DNA of 16,853 bases from Porticoccus sp. (GCA_011049795.1 DRHD01000103.1:1-16853); one strand, 5' to 3'. Numbered from the stretch's first letter, positions 6,855-14,510 are shown. Program-made: numbers and translations. Notes: generated by a model from the letters alone, not told the origin.

Positions 6855-7304
6855 ATGAGCGAATCCCTGAAAGTCCAAATTACCCGTGCCATGAAAGATG
6901 CTATGCGCGCCAAAGCGAAAGAACGCCTAGGTGCCATTCGACTCATTTTGGCCGAGGTCAAGCAAATCGAAGTCGATGAACGTATTGATGTTGATGATTC
7001 CCGACTGCTTGCTGTCCTCGATAAAATGGTCAAACAACGCCGTGACTCTATCCATCAATTTGAAGATGCTGGACGCCAGGAACTAGCGGACATAGAACAA
7101 TCTGAAATTGATGTCATTCAAGAATTTCTACCCGAAGCACTGACCAATGAAGAGCTGGTAGCAATGATTGATGCAGCCATTGCCTCTAGTGGCGCTGAAT
7201 CTATGCGCGATATGGGTAAAGTGATGGGTATCCTCAAGCCTAAAATTCAGGGCCGTGCCGATGTAGGTGCAGCCAGCGGTATGGTGAAAGGAAAGCTGGG
7301 CTAA
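6855..7304 (+). CDS. yqeY: GatB/YqeY domain-containing protein
   Basis: A 149-aa cytoplasmic protein of the YqeY family. The domain is also found as the tRNA-binding tail of the GatB amidotransferase subunit, but the role of the free-standing protein is not firmly known. Family features are the opening SLKVQITRAMKDAMRAK, RLGAIRLILAEVKQIEVDER, KQRRDSIHQFEDAGRQEL, a middle EFLPEALTNEEL and the C-terminal DMGKVMGILKPKIQGRADV. AGGAG sits about 8 nt before the ATG. Its place between rpsU and dnaG is common in Pseudomonas-like gammaproteobacteria. It lies after the rpsU terminator and 189 nt before dnaG. Confidence 0.93.
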   Translation: MSESLKVQITRAMKDAMRAKAKERLGAIRLILAEVKQIEVDERIDVDDSRLLAVLDKMVKQRRDSIHQFEDAGRQELADIEQSEIDVIQEFLPEALTNEELVAMIDAAIASSGAESMRDMGKVMGILKPKIQGRADVGAASGMVKGKLG

Positions 7305-7447
7305 TCTTGGGCCGAAGTTAAAGAACTTATCAACGGGCTGGATACTGACACCTCGTTAGTATTAAGCTGTCAGGATTGCCCCAAGCAGTAATTTAGACAA
7401 CACTATGACAAGAAGTCTGGCTGCGGGCACGAGCCCTTTAGAGTAAT

Positions 7448-7483
7448 ACTCATAGCAGACCCAGAACTCATAGCAGACCCAGA
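7448..7483 (+). repeat. 18-bp tandem duplication just upstream of dnaG
   Basis: ACTCATAGCAGACCCAGA occurs twice without a gap (7448-7465 and 7466-7483), ending 10 nt before the dnaG ATG. No Shine-Dalgarno-like purine run lies in the usual window. The rest of the 189-nt yqeY-dnaG spacer holds a weak CTGACA/TGTCAG inverted pair (7345-7373) and a short GGGC-ACGA-GCCC hairpin near 7425. I see no clear promoter. Confidence 0.9.
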
Positions 7484-7493
7484 TACCCCATAA

Positions 7494-9434
7494 ATGGCCG
7501 GCAGAATCCCGCAAACTTTTATCGATGACGTCCTTGACCGGGTTGATATTGTCGATGTGGTGGGAAGCCGGCTAGACCTGAGAAAATCTGGCAAAAACCA
7601 CTCAGCCTGCTGCCCTTTTCACGACGAAAAAACCCCCTCTTTTACCGTCAGCCAGGACAAACAATTCTACTATTGCTTCGGCTGTGGCGCTGGCGGTAAT
7701 GCCATTGGCTTTGTCATCGACTTTGACCGGATGTCGTTCCCTGAAGCGGTCGAAAATCTTGCCAAACACGTAGGGTTAGAAGTTCCTCGGGAGGCCAGTC
7801 ACGATGACGGAGCAAGCCAGCGACGCAAGGCACTCTATGACATCATGGACAAGGCAGATCGATTTTATCGCAGCAGCCTTCGCAATCACCCTGCGGCCCA
7901 TGAGGCGGTTGACTACCTCAAGTCCCGCGCACTGAGTGGCGAGACCGCACGAAACTTTGGTATTGGTTTTGCTCCTCCCGGTTGGGACAACCTGCTAAAA
8001 AATTTGGGGCAAACAGACGAAGCAATAGGCCTACTGAAGGAGTCAGGCCTACTGATCGAACGAACAGAAGAAAATAAACGCTACGACCGGTTTCGTCACC
8101 GAATTATGTTCCCCATCAGGGATGTTCGTGGCCGTACTATCGGCTTTGGAGGGCGGGTTCTGGGCGATGACAAACCTAAATACCTGAATTCACCCGAGAC
8201 CCCCCTATTCCATAAAGGCCGTGAGCTTTACGGTCTGTTCGAAGCCAATCAAAAACTGCGGGATATTCCCAACCTACTCGTTGTTGAGGGCTATATGGAT
8301 GTGGCGGCACTGGCCCAGCACGGTATTCACAATGTTGTCGCCACACTGGGTACTGCCGCTACACCCGAGCATCTGGATAAACTGTTCCGTTACACGTCAG
8401 AAGTCGTCTACTGCTTCGATGGTGATGACGCCGGTAGAAAGGCAGCCCATCGCGCTCTGGAAACGAGCCTGCCAGTAATGTTCGATGGCCGTACAGCTAA
8501 ATTTTTGTTTCTGCCTGAGGGAGAAGACCCGGACACCCTTGTACGAGAGGTCGGCAGCGACAAGTTTCTCCGGCTGGTGCAATCCGCCACCCCTATTTCA
8601 GACTTTTTGTTTGAATCCGTATCAGAGGGTCTCGACGTAGAATCCCTCGATGGTCGCGCCCGGTTAAGCAAGCTGGCCGCACCCATGATCAACCGAATGC
8701 CTCTGGGCGTCTTCAAAGCGCTGATGCTAAAAACCCTGTCTCAAAAAACAGGCCTGGATACCGACACCCTCTCCGGATTGATTGAACCCATCGAACCCGT
8801 AGTACCAGAATACGACCAAGAACCCCCCACCCCCGAGGACACTGGCGACTACCCTGAATACTACGGTGGCACTGGCCATGCTAACGAGCAAAACATGCCG
8901 CGCCAGCGTGACGTACTTATCCGCCGGGAAAAACGGGTAAAAATGCCCCCAACACACACGCTGATCGCCCTACTGGCTAACCACCCTGAATTAGTCAGTC
9001 TCGTCACCGACGTAAATACCCTTAGCCATCTTGAACTAGAAGGTATCGACATACTGGTGCCGCTAGTGAAGGTAATCCAGGAAAACCCCGCCTACACCCT
9101 CAACCATATTCTTGGGTACTGGCGTGGCATCCATGATGTCGGCCAAGCCGAACAGCTCACAGAAATCGCAGCGACAGACTTATTACGCCCCGCACCCAAC
9201 AGTAATCGCGATAATAAGAAAGAGTTTCAGGACATCCTGAACCAACTGTTACGGCACTCCACGGGAAAACTGGTACCATTAGAACTTCTCCAGTATCTGG
9301 CCACCAAAGAAGCCGTCGATGATCACGATTTAAAAAACCTCAACTCTGCTTGGCTGAACCTGCCAGAAGGTCAACGTACCGAGGAAACAAAAGCTCTTTT
9401 TAATCAAATACTTGGAAAACCACGACTTCAATAA
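7494..9434 (+). CDS. dnaG: DNA primase
   Basis: DnaG makes RNA primers at the replication fork and is recruited by the DnaB helicase. The N-terminal CHC2 zinc-binding domain has Cys40, His43, Cys61 and Cys64. A catalytic core with RFRHRIMFPIRD and GFGGRVLGDDKPKYLNSPET follows. The TOPRIM fold has Glu265 (VVEGYMD) and Asp309/Asp311 (FDGDDAG), at the same residue numbers as in E. coli. A Pro/Glu-rich linker near residues 430-470 leads to the C-terminal helicase-binding domain. At 646 aa it is longer than E. coli DnaG (581) and near the Pseudomonas length. The start MAGRIPQTFID fits the family, although the ATG lacks a good Shine-Dalgarno, consistent with the low translation known for dnaG. Confidence 0.97.
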   Translation: MAGRIPQTFIDDVLDRVDIVDVVGSRLDLRKSGKNHSACCPFHDEKTPSFTVSQDKQFYYCFGCGAGGNAIGFVIDFDRMSFPEAVENLAKHVGLEVPREASHDDGASQRRKALYDIMDKADRFYRSSLRNHPAAHEAVDYLKSRALSGETARNFGIGFAPPGWDNLLKNLGQTDEAIGLLKESGLLIERTEENKRYDRFRHRIMFPIRDVRGRTIGFGGRVLGDDKPKYLNSPETPLFHKGRELYGLFEANQKLRDIPNLLVVEGYMDVAALAQHGIHNVVATLGTAATPEHLDKLFRYTSEVVYCFDGDDAGRKAAHRALETSLPVMFDGRTAKFLFLPEGEDPDTLVREVGSDKFLRLVQSATPISDFLFESVSEGLDVESLDGRARLSKLAAPMINRMPLGVFKALMLKTLSQKTGLDTDTLSGLIEPIEPVVPEYDQEPPTPEDTGDYPEYYGGTGHANEQNMPRQRDVLIRREKRVKMPPTHTLIALLANHPELVSLVTDVNTLSHLELEGIDILVPLVKVIQENPAYTLNHILGYWRGIHDVGQAEQLTEIAATDLLRPAPNSNRDNKKEFQDILNQLLRHSTGKLVPLELLQYLATKEAVDDHDLKNLNSAWLNLPEGQRTEETKALFNQILGKPRLQ

Positions 9435-9474
9435 CACTAAGTCAGGAATTTACCGCGCTTTTGACAAACTAGGT

Positions 9475-9503
9475 AAGACAAAAGCCGTTTAATCCCGTAT
9501 AAT
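9475..9503 (+). promoter_or_regulatory. Sigma-70 type promoter of rpoD
   Basis: A perfect TATAAT at 9498-9503 is preceded at 17 nt by AAGACA (9475-9480), a 4-of-6 match to TTGACA. A perfect TTGACA at 9461-9466 is 31 nt from this -10, too far to pair with it, and I see no -10 at its own proper distance. The promoter lies in the 115-nt dnaG-rpoD gap, so rpoD can be expressed apart from the operon. The rpoD ATG has no strong Shine-Dalgarno. Confidence 0.7.
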
Positions 9504-9549
9504 CGCGCGTTTTATTTCACCCCCTATTCTCAGTGACAGTAGATCGTAT

Positions 9550-11379
9550 ATGAGCGGTAACGCACAGCAACAATCACGTATCAAAGAATTGATCTCCCGA
9601 GGCAGAGAGCAAGGCTATCTGACCTATGCCGAAGTGAATGACCACCTGCCCGAGGATATTTCTGATCCGGATCAGGTTGAAGACATCATTCAAATGATCA
9701 ACGACATGGGCATTAATGTCTTTGAGACAGCGCCTGATGCCGAACAACTTCTAAGCACCACCGAGTCAACCACTGACGAGATTGCAGCTGCTGAAGCCGC
9801 CGCCGCACTTGCTGCGGTAGAAACCGAAAAGCACCGCACCACTGATCCGGTCCGCATGTACATGCGTGAAATGGGCTCCGTGGAACTACTCACTCGTGAG
9901 GGTGAAATTGCAATCGCCAAGCGTATTGAAGAAGGGATTCGTGAGCTATTGGCTGCCATGGCTGAATGGCCCGCTGCTGTCGATCACATCCTTGCTGAGT
10001 TCGCCCTGATTGAAACTGAAGAACGGAAACTTGCGGATGTTCTGATTGGCTACTTGAATCCCATGGAGCATGTACCATCAGCTCTCGCCCAAGCAGAAGC
10101 GGCAAAGAAAGAAGAAGGCGATGACGGTGATGACGATGACGACGATGATGATGATGACGAGCCTAAAGGCCTCGACCCCATCGAAGCCCAGGAACGATTT
10201 GACACGCTGCGTCTACTGAACACTAAAGCCAAAAAGGCACTCAATAAATATGGGCTGGATCATAAAACCACCCAAGAACATATGTTTGCACTTAGCGATC
10301 ACTTCAAATACCTGAAGCTGGCGCCCAAGCAATTTGAAGCTATGGTTCAAAATGTGCGCGATGCACTTCGTGTCGTTCGCAGAGAAGAACGTAAGATCAT
10401 GTCTCTTTGCGTACGCCAGGCAAAGATGTCTCGAGCGGACTTCATTCGCACCTTCCCGGGCAATGAAACAGATGAAAGCTGGATAGCAGGTCTACTGAAA
10501 AGCAAAGAAGCCTACGTCGGTGTCCTGAAGCAACTTGAACCAGAAATTCAACGATCTCAACGCCGCCTACAACAAGTGGAAAATAAAGCTGGCCTGAAAA
10601 CAAGCCAGGTTAAAGATATCAACCGCCGCATGTCTATTGGTGAAGCCAAGGCTCGCCGAGCCAAAAAGGAAATGGTCGAAGCTAACCTGCGCCTGGTTAT
10701 TTCCATCGCGAAAAAATACACCAATCGTGGCCTACAATTCCTCGATCTGATTCAGGAAGGCAATATCGGCCTGATGAAAGCGGTCGACAAGTTTGAATAC
10801 CGCCGTGGCTACAAATTCTCCACCTATGCGACCTGGTGGATTCGACAGGCCATCACACGATCCATTGCAGATCAGGCCCGCACCATTCGTATACCCGTGC
10901 ACATGATTGAAACCATCAACAAACTCAATCGTATCTCTCGCCAAATGCTTCAGGAAATGGGTCGTGAGCCTACACCTGAAGAACTGGGCGAGCGCATGGA
11001 AATGCCAGAAGACAAGATTCGCAAAGTACTGAAAATTGCCAAAGAACCGATTTCCATGGAAACACCCATTGGTGATGATGAAGACTCACATCTGGGTGAC
11101 TTTATCGAAGACGCCAATGTTCAATCACCCGTAGACTCTGCCACAGGTGAGAGCCTCACAGAAGCTACCCGTGACGTACTAAATGGCCTCACAGTACGAG
11201 AAGCCAAAGTACTGCGTATGCGCTTCGGTATCGACATGAACACCGACCACACGCTGGAAGAAGTGGGCAAACAGTTCGACGTGACTCGTGAGCGGATTCG
11301 TCAGATCGAAGCCAAGGCGCTGCGTAAACTACGCCACCCGACGCGTTCAGATCACCTGCGCAGCTTCCTAGACGAGTAA
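9550..11379 (+). CDS. rpoD: RNA polymerase primary sigma factor (sigma-70)
   Basis: The housekeeping sigma factor, 609 aa against 613 in E. coli. Region 1.1 starts with [20 protein letters not shown] and region 1.2 with [21 protein letters not shown] near residue 99. The non-conserved region contains an acidic tract, including ten consecutive Asp at 194-203. Region 2 (about 375-452) has [20 protein letters not shown], the -10 reading helix around [14 protein letters not shown], and [17 protein letters not shown]. Region 4.2 (about 567-600) has the helix-turn-helix [19 protein letters not shown] that reads the -35 box. It lies downstream of dnaG as in other gammaproteobacteria and is followed by a 101-bp palindromic element and tRNA-Ile2. 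Confidence 0.98.
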   Translation: MSGNAQQQSRIKELISRGREQGYLTYAEVNDHLPEDISDPDQVEDIIQMINDMGINVFETAPDAEQLLSTTESTTDEIAAAEAAAALAAVETEKHRTTDPVRMYMREMGSVELLTREGEIAIAKRIEEGIRELLAAMAEWPAAVDHILAEFALIETEERKLADVLIGYLNPMEHVPSALAQAEAAKKEEGDDGDDDDDDDDDDEPKGLDPIEAQERFDTLRLLNTKAKKALNKYGLDHKTTQEHMFALSDHFKYLKLAPKQFEAMVQNVRDALRVVRREERKIMSLCVRQAKMSRADFIRTFPGNETDESWIAGLLKSKEAYVGVLKQLEPEIQRSQRRLQQVENKAGLKTSQVKDINRRMSIGEAKARRAKKEMVEANLRLVISIAKKYTNRGLQFLDLIQEGNIGLMKAVDKFEYRRGYKFSTYATWWIRQAITRSIADQARTIRIPVHMIETINKLNRISRQMLQEMGREPTPEELGERMEMPEDKIRKVLKIAKEPISMETPIGDDEDSHLGDFIEDANVQSPVDSATGESLTEATRDVLNGLTVREAKVLRMRFGIDMNTDHTLEEVGKQFDVTRERIRQIEAKALRKLRHPTRSDHLRSFLDE

Positions 11380-11419
11380 GTAGTAAAAATATAAGTCTAA
11401 AGAAAAGTTAAACGCCGAA

Positions 11420-11520
11420 TTTTTGGCTCAGTGCAAGGCGCACAATGAATGAACGAAGGAACATACATTAAGTATGTGACTGAGAAAGTGAAGCCGTGCA
11501 ACGCCGCAATGAGCCAAAAA
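11420..11520. repeat. 101-bp palindromic element between rpoD and tRNA-Ile2
   Basis: The ends are perfect 11-bp inverted repeats, TTTTTGGCTCA (11420-11430) and TGAGCCAAAAA (11510-11520). Inside them GGCG (11437-11440) can pair with CGCC (11502-11505). The centre is a perfect hairpin, ACATAC-ATTAA-GTATGT (11461-11477). The whole can fold as one long interrupted stem. It resembles a dispersed palindromic repeat or a small non-autonomous element, and it could also terminate the rpoD message. No protein is encoded. Confidence 0.75.
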
Positions 11521-11535
11521 AACAAGTTTAAAAAA

Positions 11536-11612
11536 GGGCCCATAGCTCAGCTGGTTAGAGCAGTCGACTCATAATCGATTGGTCGAAGGTTCAAGTCCTT
11601 CTGGGCCCACCA
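11536..11612 (+). tRNA. ileX: tRNA-Ile2 (anticodon CAU, lysidine-modified type)
   Basis: A 77-nt complete tRNA with encoded CCA. The 7-bp acceptor stem is GGGCCCA with TGGGCCC, the discriminator is A11609, and CCA is at 11610-11612. The anticodon stem GTCGA/TCGAT encloses loop CTCATAA with CAT at 11570-11572, and the T arm is GAAGG-TTCAAGT-CCTTC. A CAU anticodon can mean initiator Met, elongator Met or Ile2. The anticodon arm (AGCAG.CGACTCATAATCG.TTGG) matches E. coli ileX rather than metT, and ileX lies just downstream of rpoD in E. coli too. In that case TilS converts C34 to lysidine so that AUA is read as Ile. Automated callers may label it tRNA-Met. Confidence 0.93.
11567..11612 (+). repeat. 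Proximal copy of the 46-bp att-like direct repeat (3' part of the tRNA gene)
   Basis: This segment runs from the last base pair of the anticodon stem to CCA. It is identical over 46 bp to 14111-14156 and in the same orientation. Bases on both outer sides differ (G/T before, T/C after), so the boundary is exact. Confidence 0.93.
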
Positions 11613-11856
11613 TTTCTCTTATAATTCATAGGCTTTCTATAAACTGAGCATCCGACTCTATGGGCAGAGCGGGTGGCCTTTTTTTGTGCCTGTCGTTTGG
11701 CGACGTGTCGACAGGTGCGTCAATTGTTTGCTCCCTTTTCTTTGTGTGCTACCAACTTTCTACGGCCACATCCTTCGGGGTGTGGTCTGGCTTTCCCTTT
11801 ATTTTTTTGCTTTAAATCGCAAATAGCTTTATACAAGCCACCAACAGGAGAAAACA
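11613..11856. other. Intergenic spacer with stem-loops between tRNA-Ile2 and the RNase HI gene
   Basis: AGGC at 11630-11633 may pair with GCCT before a T7 run at 11679-11685, a possible tRNA terminator. A separate 7-bp perfect inverted repeat, CCTGTCG (11689-11695) with CGACAGG (11709-11715), follows. The clear UUCG terminator begins at 11764. I see no gene here; a 74-aa open frame at 11673-11897 crosses the terminator and is not credible. Confidence 0.6.
11764..11808 (+). terminator. UUCG-loop intrinsic terminator, copy 1
   Basis: GGCCACATCC (11764-11773) pairs with GGGTGTGGTC (11778-11787), with two G-T pairs, around the stable tetraloop TTCG. A T-rich tail containing T7 ends at 11808. About 45 bp of this element, including the trailing CTTTCCCTTT, recur at 12681-12727. 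Confidence 0.8.
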
Positions 11857-12591
11857 ATGCCACCGAAGAAATATTACGTAGTATGGGCAGGTCATAAACC
11901 CGGAATCTACACCTCTTGGGCTGAAGCAGAGAAACAAGTTAAAGGCTTCCCCAAAGCAAAATTCAAAGCATTCTCATCAAAGAAGCTTGCAGAAGGCGTA
12001 TTTTCATCAGGCGCTAAGTGCACACCAAAGACAAAGAAAATAGTCACCACTCAAGCAACATTTGAAACACCTAAATCGGATGTGGATATCTATTGTGATG
12101 GCGCCTGCGACCCAAATCCTGGCAAAGCAGGTACCGGTATAGCCACTTATAAGAAAGGCAAACTGGATCAACTTTGGTACGGCCTGTACAACCCCAGTGG
12201 CACCAACAATACCGCTGAACTTCTAGGACTCCACCACTCACTCCTTAAAGCTAAGGCGATTGCAGAAGGCGGCGACAGTGTCACTATTCATTGTGACTCT
12301 AAATATGCCATTGACTGCATTACCAAATGGGCGAATGGCTGGGAGGCCAAAGGGTGGACAAGAAAAGGCGGTGAAATCAAGAACCTCGATATTATCAAAC
12401 CAGCACATGCACTTTATCTAACTATTGCTGACAGGATTGAAGTGCAACATGTGAGTGCCCATATCGGCATTGAAGGGAATGAGCTTGCGGATCGTATGTC
12501 AGTAGTTGCTATTGAGCGTAGAGAGGTTGAACTTTGTCGGTATAGTGAGTCTGAATCTGTGGAGGAAATATTGGCGCTGGAGAGAGGGTAA
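11857..12591 (+). CDS. Ribonuclease HI with N-terminal viroplasmin (RNase H1 hybrid-binding) domain
   Basis: A 244-aa endonuclease that cuts the RNA strand of RNA-DNA hybrids. Residues 4-50 (KKYYVVWAGHKPGIYTSWAE...) form the viroplasmin/hybrid-binding domain known from eukaryotic RNase H1 and some bacteria. Residues 76-215 are the RNase H fold with the complete acidic set: Asp81 (YCDGACDPNPG), Glu121 (NNTAELLGL), Asp147 (IHCDSKYAID) and Asp212 (GNELADRMS), plus His202 in VSAHIG. An acidic tail of about 30 residues follows. AGGAG lies about 8 nt before the ATG. It sits inside the tRNA-bounded island and has a copy of the same terminator on each side, so it looks like a self-contained unit. It is not the housekeeping rnhA type of about 155 aa. 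Confidence 0.92.
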   Translation: MPPKKYYVVWAGHKPGIYTSWAEAEKQVKGFPKAKFKAFSSKKLAEGVFSSGAKCTPKTKKIVTTQATFETPKSDVDIYCDGACDPNPGKAGTGIATYKKGKLDQLWYGLYNPSGTNNTAELLGLHHSLLKAKAIAEGGDSVTIHCDSKYAIDCITKWANGWEAKGWTRKGGEIKNLDIIKPAHALYLTIADRIEVQHVSAHIGIEGNELADRMSVVAIERREVELCRYSESESVEEILALERG

Positions 12592-12666
12592 CGATCAAAC
12601 TGCCTAGAGTCAGTAGCTCTAAAGTAACCTCGGAGGCTCAGGGGATTTCGTCGAGTCATCGTTAAC

Positions 12667-12727
12667 GTCAGGTCAATTGGTCACATCCTTCGGGGTGTGG
12701 CCTGACTTTCCCTTTGTTTTTTATTTT
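12667..12727 (+). terminator. UUCG-loop intrinsic terminator, copy 2 (after RNase HI)
   Basis: CACATCC (12682-12688) pairs with GGGTGTG (12693-12699) around TTCG. An outer stem, GTCAGG (12667-12672) with CCTGAC (12701-12706), closes over an asymmetric internal loop. The tail is TTTCCCTTTG followed by T6. It terminates the RNase HI gene and closely matches copy 1. Confidence 0.85.
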
Positions 12728-12824
12728 CCAGAGCATACGCCATAATACGAGAACCAACTCCTTAGCCAGGTTAGCTTGTTTAGGAGTCACCCACCCAAGA
12801 TTCATCGTCGTTAAGAGCTCATTC

Positions 12825-13841
12825 ATGGACCCCATAACCCAAGGCATAGTCGGTGCCGCATTGGCACAAACCAAAGGTGAAACTAAAACACTGGCCAAGG
12901 CTGGCATTATTGGCGCTCTGGCGGGTATGGCCCCCGATCTTGATGTACTGATACGGTCTTCCACTGACCCGCTGTTAGTCTTGGAGTATCACCGGCAATT
13001 CACTCATTCTCTGCTGTTTATTCCCTTTGGCGCACTGATCTGTGCTCTGGTGTTCTATCCGTTAATCGCAAACCGTTGGCAGCTGGGTTTTAAGGCCATC
13101 TACCTCTGGAGCTTTTTGGGTTTTGCTACCCACGGGTTACTGGATGGCTGTACCAGTTACGGCACATTGTTGCTCTGGCCGATCACCGATCATCGGTTTT
13201 CCTGGGATATTATTTCAGTGATCGATCCGTTGTTTACCCTGCCATTACTGGTGCTAATTCTGTTGGCGGCAACACTGAAATCTAGACGTTATCTATGGGG
13301 GGGCTTGGTGTGGGGGGCTGTTTATCTGGGCATCGGGTTTATTCAGCATGAACGAGTATTGGTGATAGGCCATCAGTTAGCGGCTGAACGTGGGCACCAA
13401 CCATTGCGCCTGGAAGCCAAGCCCAGCTTTGCCAATATCATGGTATGGAAACTGGTCTATGAAACTGAGCAGAAATTTTATGTAGATGCAGTTCGGCCCG
13501 GGGTGTTAAGTGAGCGAATCTTGACGGGTAAAATCTGGGCTGGAAATAGTACCGACAAACTTAATTTAACAAGAGATTTTCTCTGGTTAGACCCCCAATC
13601 CCAACAGGCCAAAGATATTCAACGCTTTGGTAGGTTCTCTTCCGGTTACCTTGGGCTTGACCCTCAGAACAGTATGGGTATCGTCGATATTCGCTACTCA
13701 CTCCTGCCCCATCAGATAGCACCCTTGTGGGGAATACAGCTCTCTGAAACTCGCGGTAACGGGCAACATTCCCATTACTTCACCCGTCGCGAAAAACGAT
13801 CTGAGAGCCTGAAGGTGTTGATGGGAATGCTCATTGAATGA
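12825..13841 (+). CDS. YdjM/DUF457-family membrane-bound metal-dependent hydrolase
   Basis: A 338-aa inner-membrane protein. The ATG at 12825, preceded by AAGAG, begins MDPITQGIVGAALAQ, the characteristic start of the family; an in-frame upstream ATG at 12714 would add 37 unrelated residues. Family motifs with putative metal ligands are GMAPDLDVL (Asp38, Asp40), EYHRQFTHS (His56, His61) and ATHGLLDGCTSYGT (His103, Asp107). Hydrophobic segments near residues 63-82, 91-106, 133-150 and 157-173 are likely transmembrane helices. The C-terminal 150 residues form a soluble domain typical of the longer members. The substrate is unknown; E. coli relatives include the SOS-linked YdjM. No LexA site was seen upstream. 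It is the last gene before the orphan tRNA fragment. Confidence 0.85.
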   Translation: MDPITQGIVGAALAQTKGETKTLAKAGIIGALAGMAPDLDVLIRSSTDPLLVLEYHRQFTHSLLFIPFGALICALVFYPLIANRWQLGFKAIYLWSFLGFATHGLLDGCTSYGTLLLWPITDHRFSWDIISVIDPLFTLPLLVLILLAATLKSRRYLWGGLVWGAVYLGIGFIQHERVLVIGHQLAAERGHQPLRLEAKPSFANIMVWKLVYETEQKFYVDAVRPGVLSERILTGKIWAGNSTDKLNLTRDFLWLDPQSQQAKDIQRFGRFSSGYLGLDPQNSMGIVDIRYSLLPHQIAPLWGIQLSETRGNGQHSHYFTRREKRSESLKVLMGMLIE

Positions 13842-14110
13842 CAATGGTTAAAGGTGACAGCTGGATTTCATTGATATAGATAGGAAGTTAAAACTTAAGA
13901 AGCCCTGGTAGTCTCGCTCAAACCAAGCAGGTTCAGTTTTTGTTCGGTATACACCTCCCTATGCAGCTCATAACCAGATGGCCAGCTGCAACGCACTTCT
14001 GACACAAGCCGGTTCGGCCATGGTTCGGTTAGTGGTCAGCACACTCCGGCCACCTCAAAAGCTCCTTACAACTCTTCCGCTTACGGCACCCAAAGCCAAC
14101 TGTGCGCTGT
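13842..14110. other. Non-coding tail of the putative island
   Basis: This is 269 bp between the membrane hydrolase gene and the orphan tRNA fragment. I see no credible gene, no terminator with a T-run and no recognisable integrase remnant on either strand. If the island model holds, arm-type recombinase sites could lie here, but I cannot identify them. Confidence 0.5.
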
Positions 14111-14156
14111 ACTCATAATCGATTGGTCGAAGGTTCAAGTCCTTCTGGGCCCACCA
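14111..14156 (+). repeat. Distal copy of the 46-bp att-like repeat: orphan tRNA-Ile2 3' fragment
   Basis: This is identical to 11567-11612, from the anticodon-stem base A through CTCATAA, the T arm and CCA. No 5' half of a tRNA precedes it (the upstream bases are GTGCGCTGT), so it cannot make a tRNA. It is either an attachment-site scar or a partial tRNA pseudogene. Confidence 0.93.
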
Positions 14157-14510
14157 CTTAATCATATGAAAAGGCTGATCCGGGAGGGTTGGCCTTTTTT
14201 GTTGAGTCGAGTTTATAGGTGCAGGGAATTGACTGAGAGTTGGCAGTGCGTGTGACTGTGGATACAGCATAATTTTGGGTGCGGACAAGTTAACTTGAAG
14301 GTCTGGGCTGGGACTACACAGCTAACCCTAAGATGCCAAAAACCTGTAGATTGTCTACCACTTTTGTAGCGGGTTATCAGTATAAAGTGCAGTAAAACAC
14401 CACTTCTCCAAGAAAGAATAAGTTATCTTGTCAGTACCATTGTCAGCGATGCGCGGCGACTGAGAGTTTTTTTGGCTATGAGGAGCAAACTAGTAGAAGC
14501 CTTCTGGTTA
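14157..14510. other. Intergenic region with a tRNA-type terminator and no gene
   Basis: AAAAGGC (14169-14175) pairs with GCCTTTT (14192-14198), followed by more T, probably the original terminator of the tRNA before insertion. Its GGCC-T6-7-G surroundings resemble the sequence after the intact tRNA near 11675. The 12-bp palindrome CAAGTTAACTTG is at 14286-14297, with no start codon nearby that it could control. A weak stem before T7 lies at 14443-14473. No gene is credible; the 77-aa minus-strand frame at 14055-14288 is antisense to the tRNA fragment. Confidence 0.6.
14169..14200 (+). terminator. Intrinsic terminator after the orphan tRNA fragment
   Basis: The seven-base stem AAAAGGC/GCCTTTT, with a 16-nt loop, ends in T6 (14195-14200). 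It is placed 13 nt after CCA, as expected for the native tRNA-Ile2 terminator displaced by an insertion. Confidence 0.55.

Larger units (their letters stand above)
11567..14156 (+). mobile_element. Putative miniature genomic island integrated at tRNA-Ile2
   Basis: The two 46-bp copies of the tRNA 3' end bracket about 2.5 kb. Integration by a tyrosine recombinase at an anticodon loop typically leaves the full tRNA at one end and an orphan 3' fragment at the other, as seen here. The interior carries a viroplasmin-type RNase HI, a YdjM-like membrane hydrolase and two near-identical terminators. No recombinase, excisionase or recognisable relic of one was found, so the element looks decayed or dependent on help in trans. 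An ancient partial duplication of the tRNA gene is the alternative. Confidence 0.5.

Noticed and set aside
7345..7373. CTGACA/TGTCAG inverted repeat after yqeY as a terminator
   Set aside because: A six-base stem with a 17-nt loop and no T-run is too weak to call.
9030..9036. CTTGAAC inside dnaG as a possible heat-shock promoter for rpoD, as known in E. coli
   Set aside because: No CCCATNT-like -10 element is found at 11-16 nt downstream.
11673..11897. 74-aa plus-strand open frame before the RNase HI gene
   Set aside because: It reads through a clear intrinsic terminator and overlaps the RNase HI start in another frame. Its composition comes from the stem-loop.
14055..14288. Minus-strand 77-aa open frame with a DLNLRPIDYE-like stretch
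   Set aside because: It is the antisense translation of the tRNA 3' fragment, a well-known source of false small proteins, and has no ribosome-binding site.
14286..14297. Perfect 12-bp palindrome CAAGTTAACTTG as an operator
   Set aside because: It lies more than 200 nt from any gene end and not near a start codon; a chance palindrome is likely.
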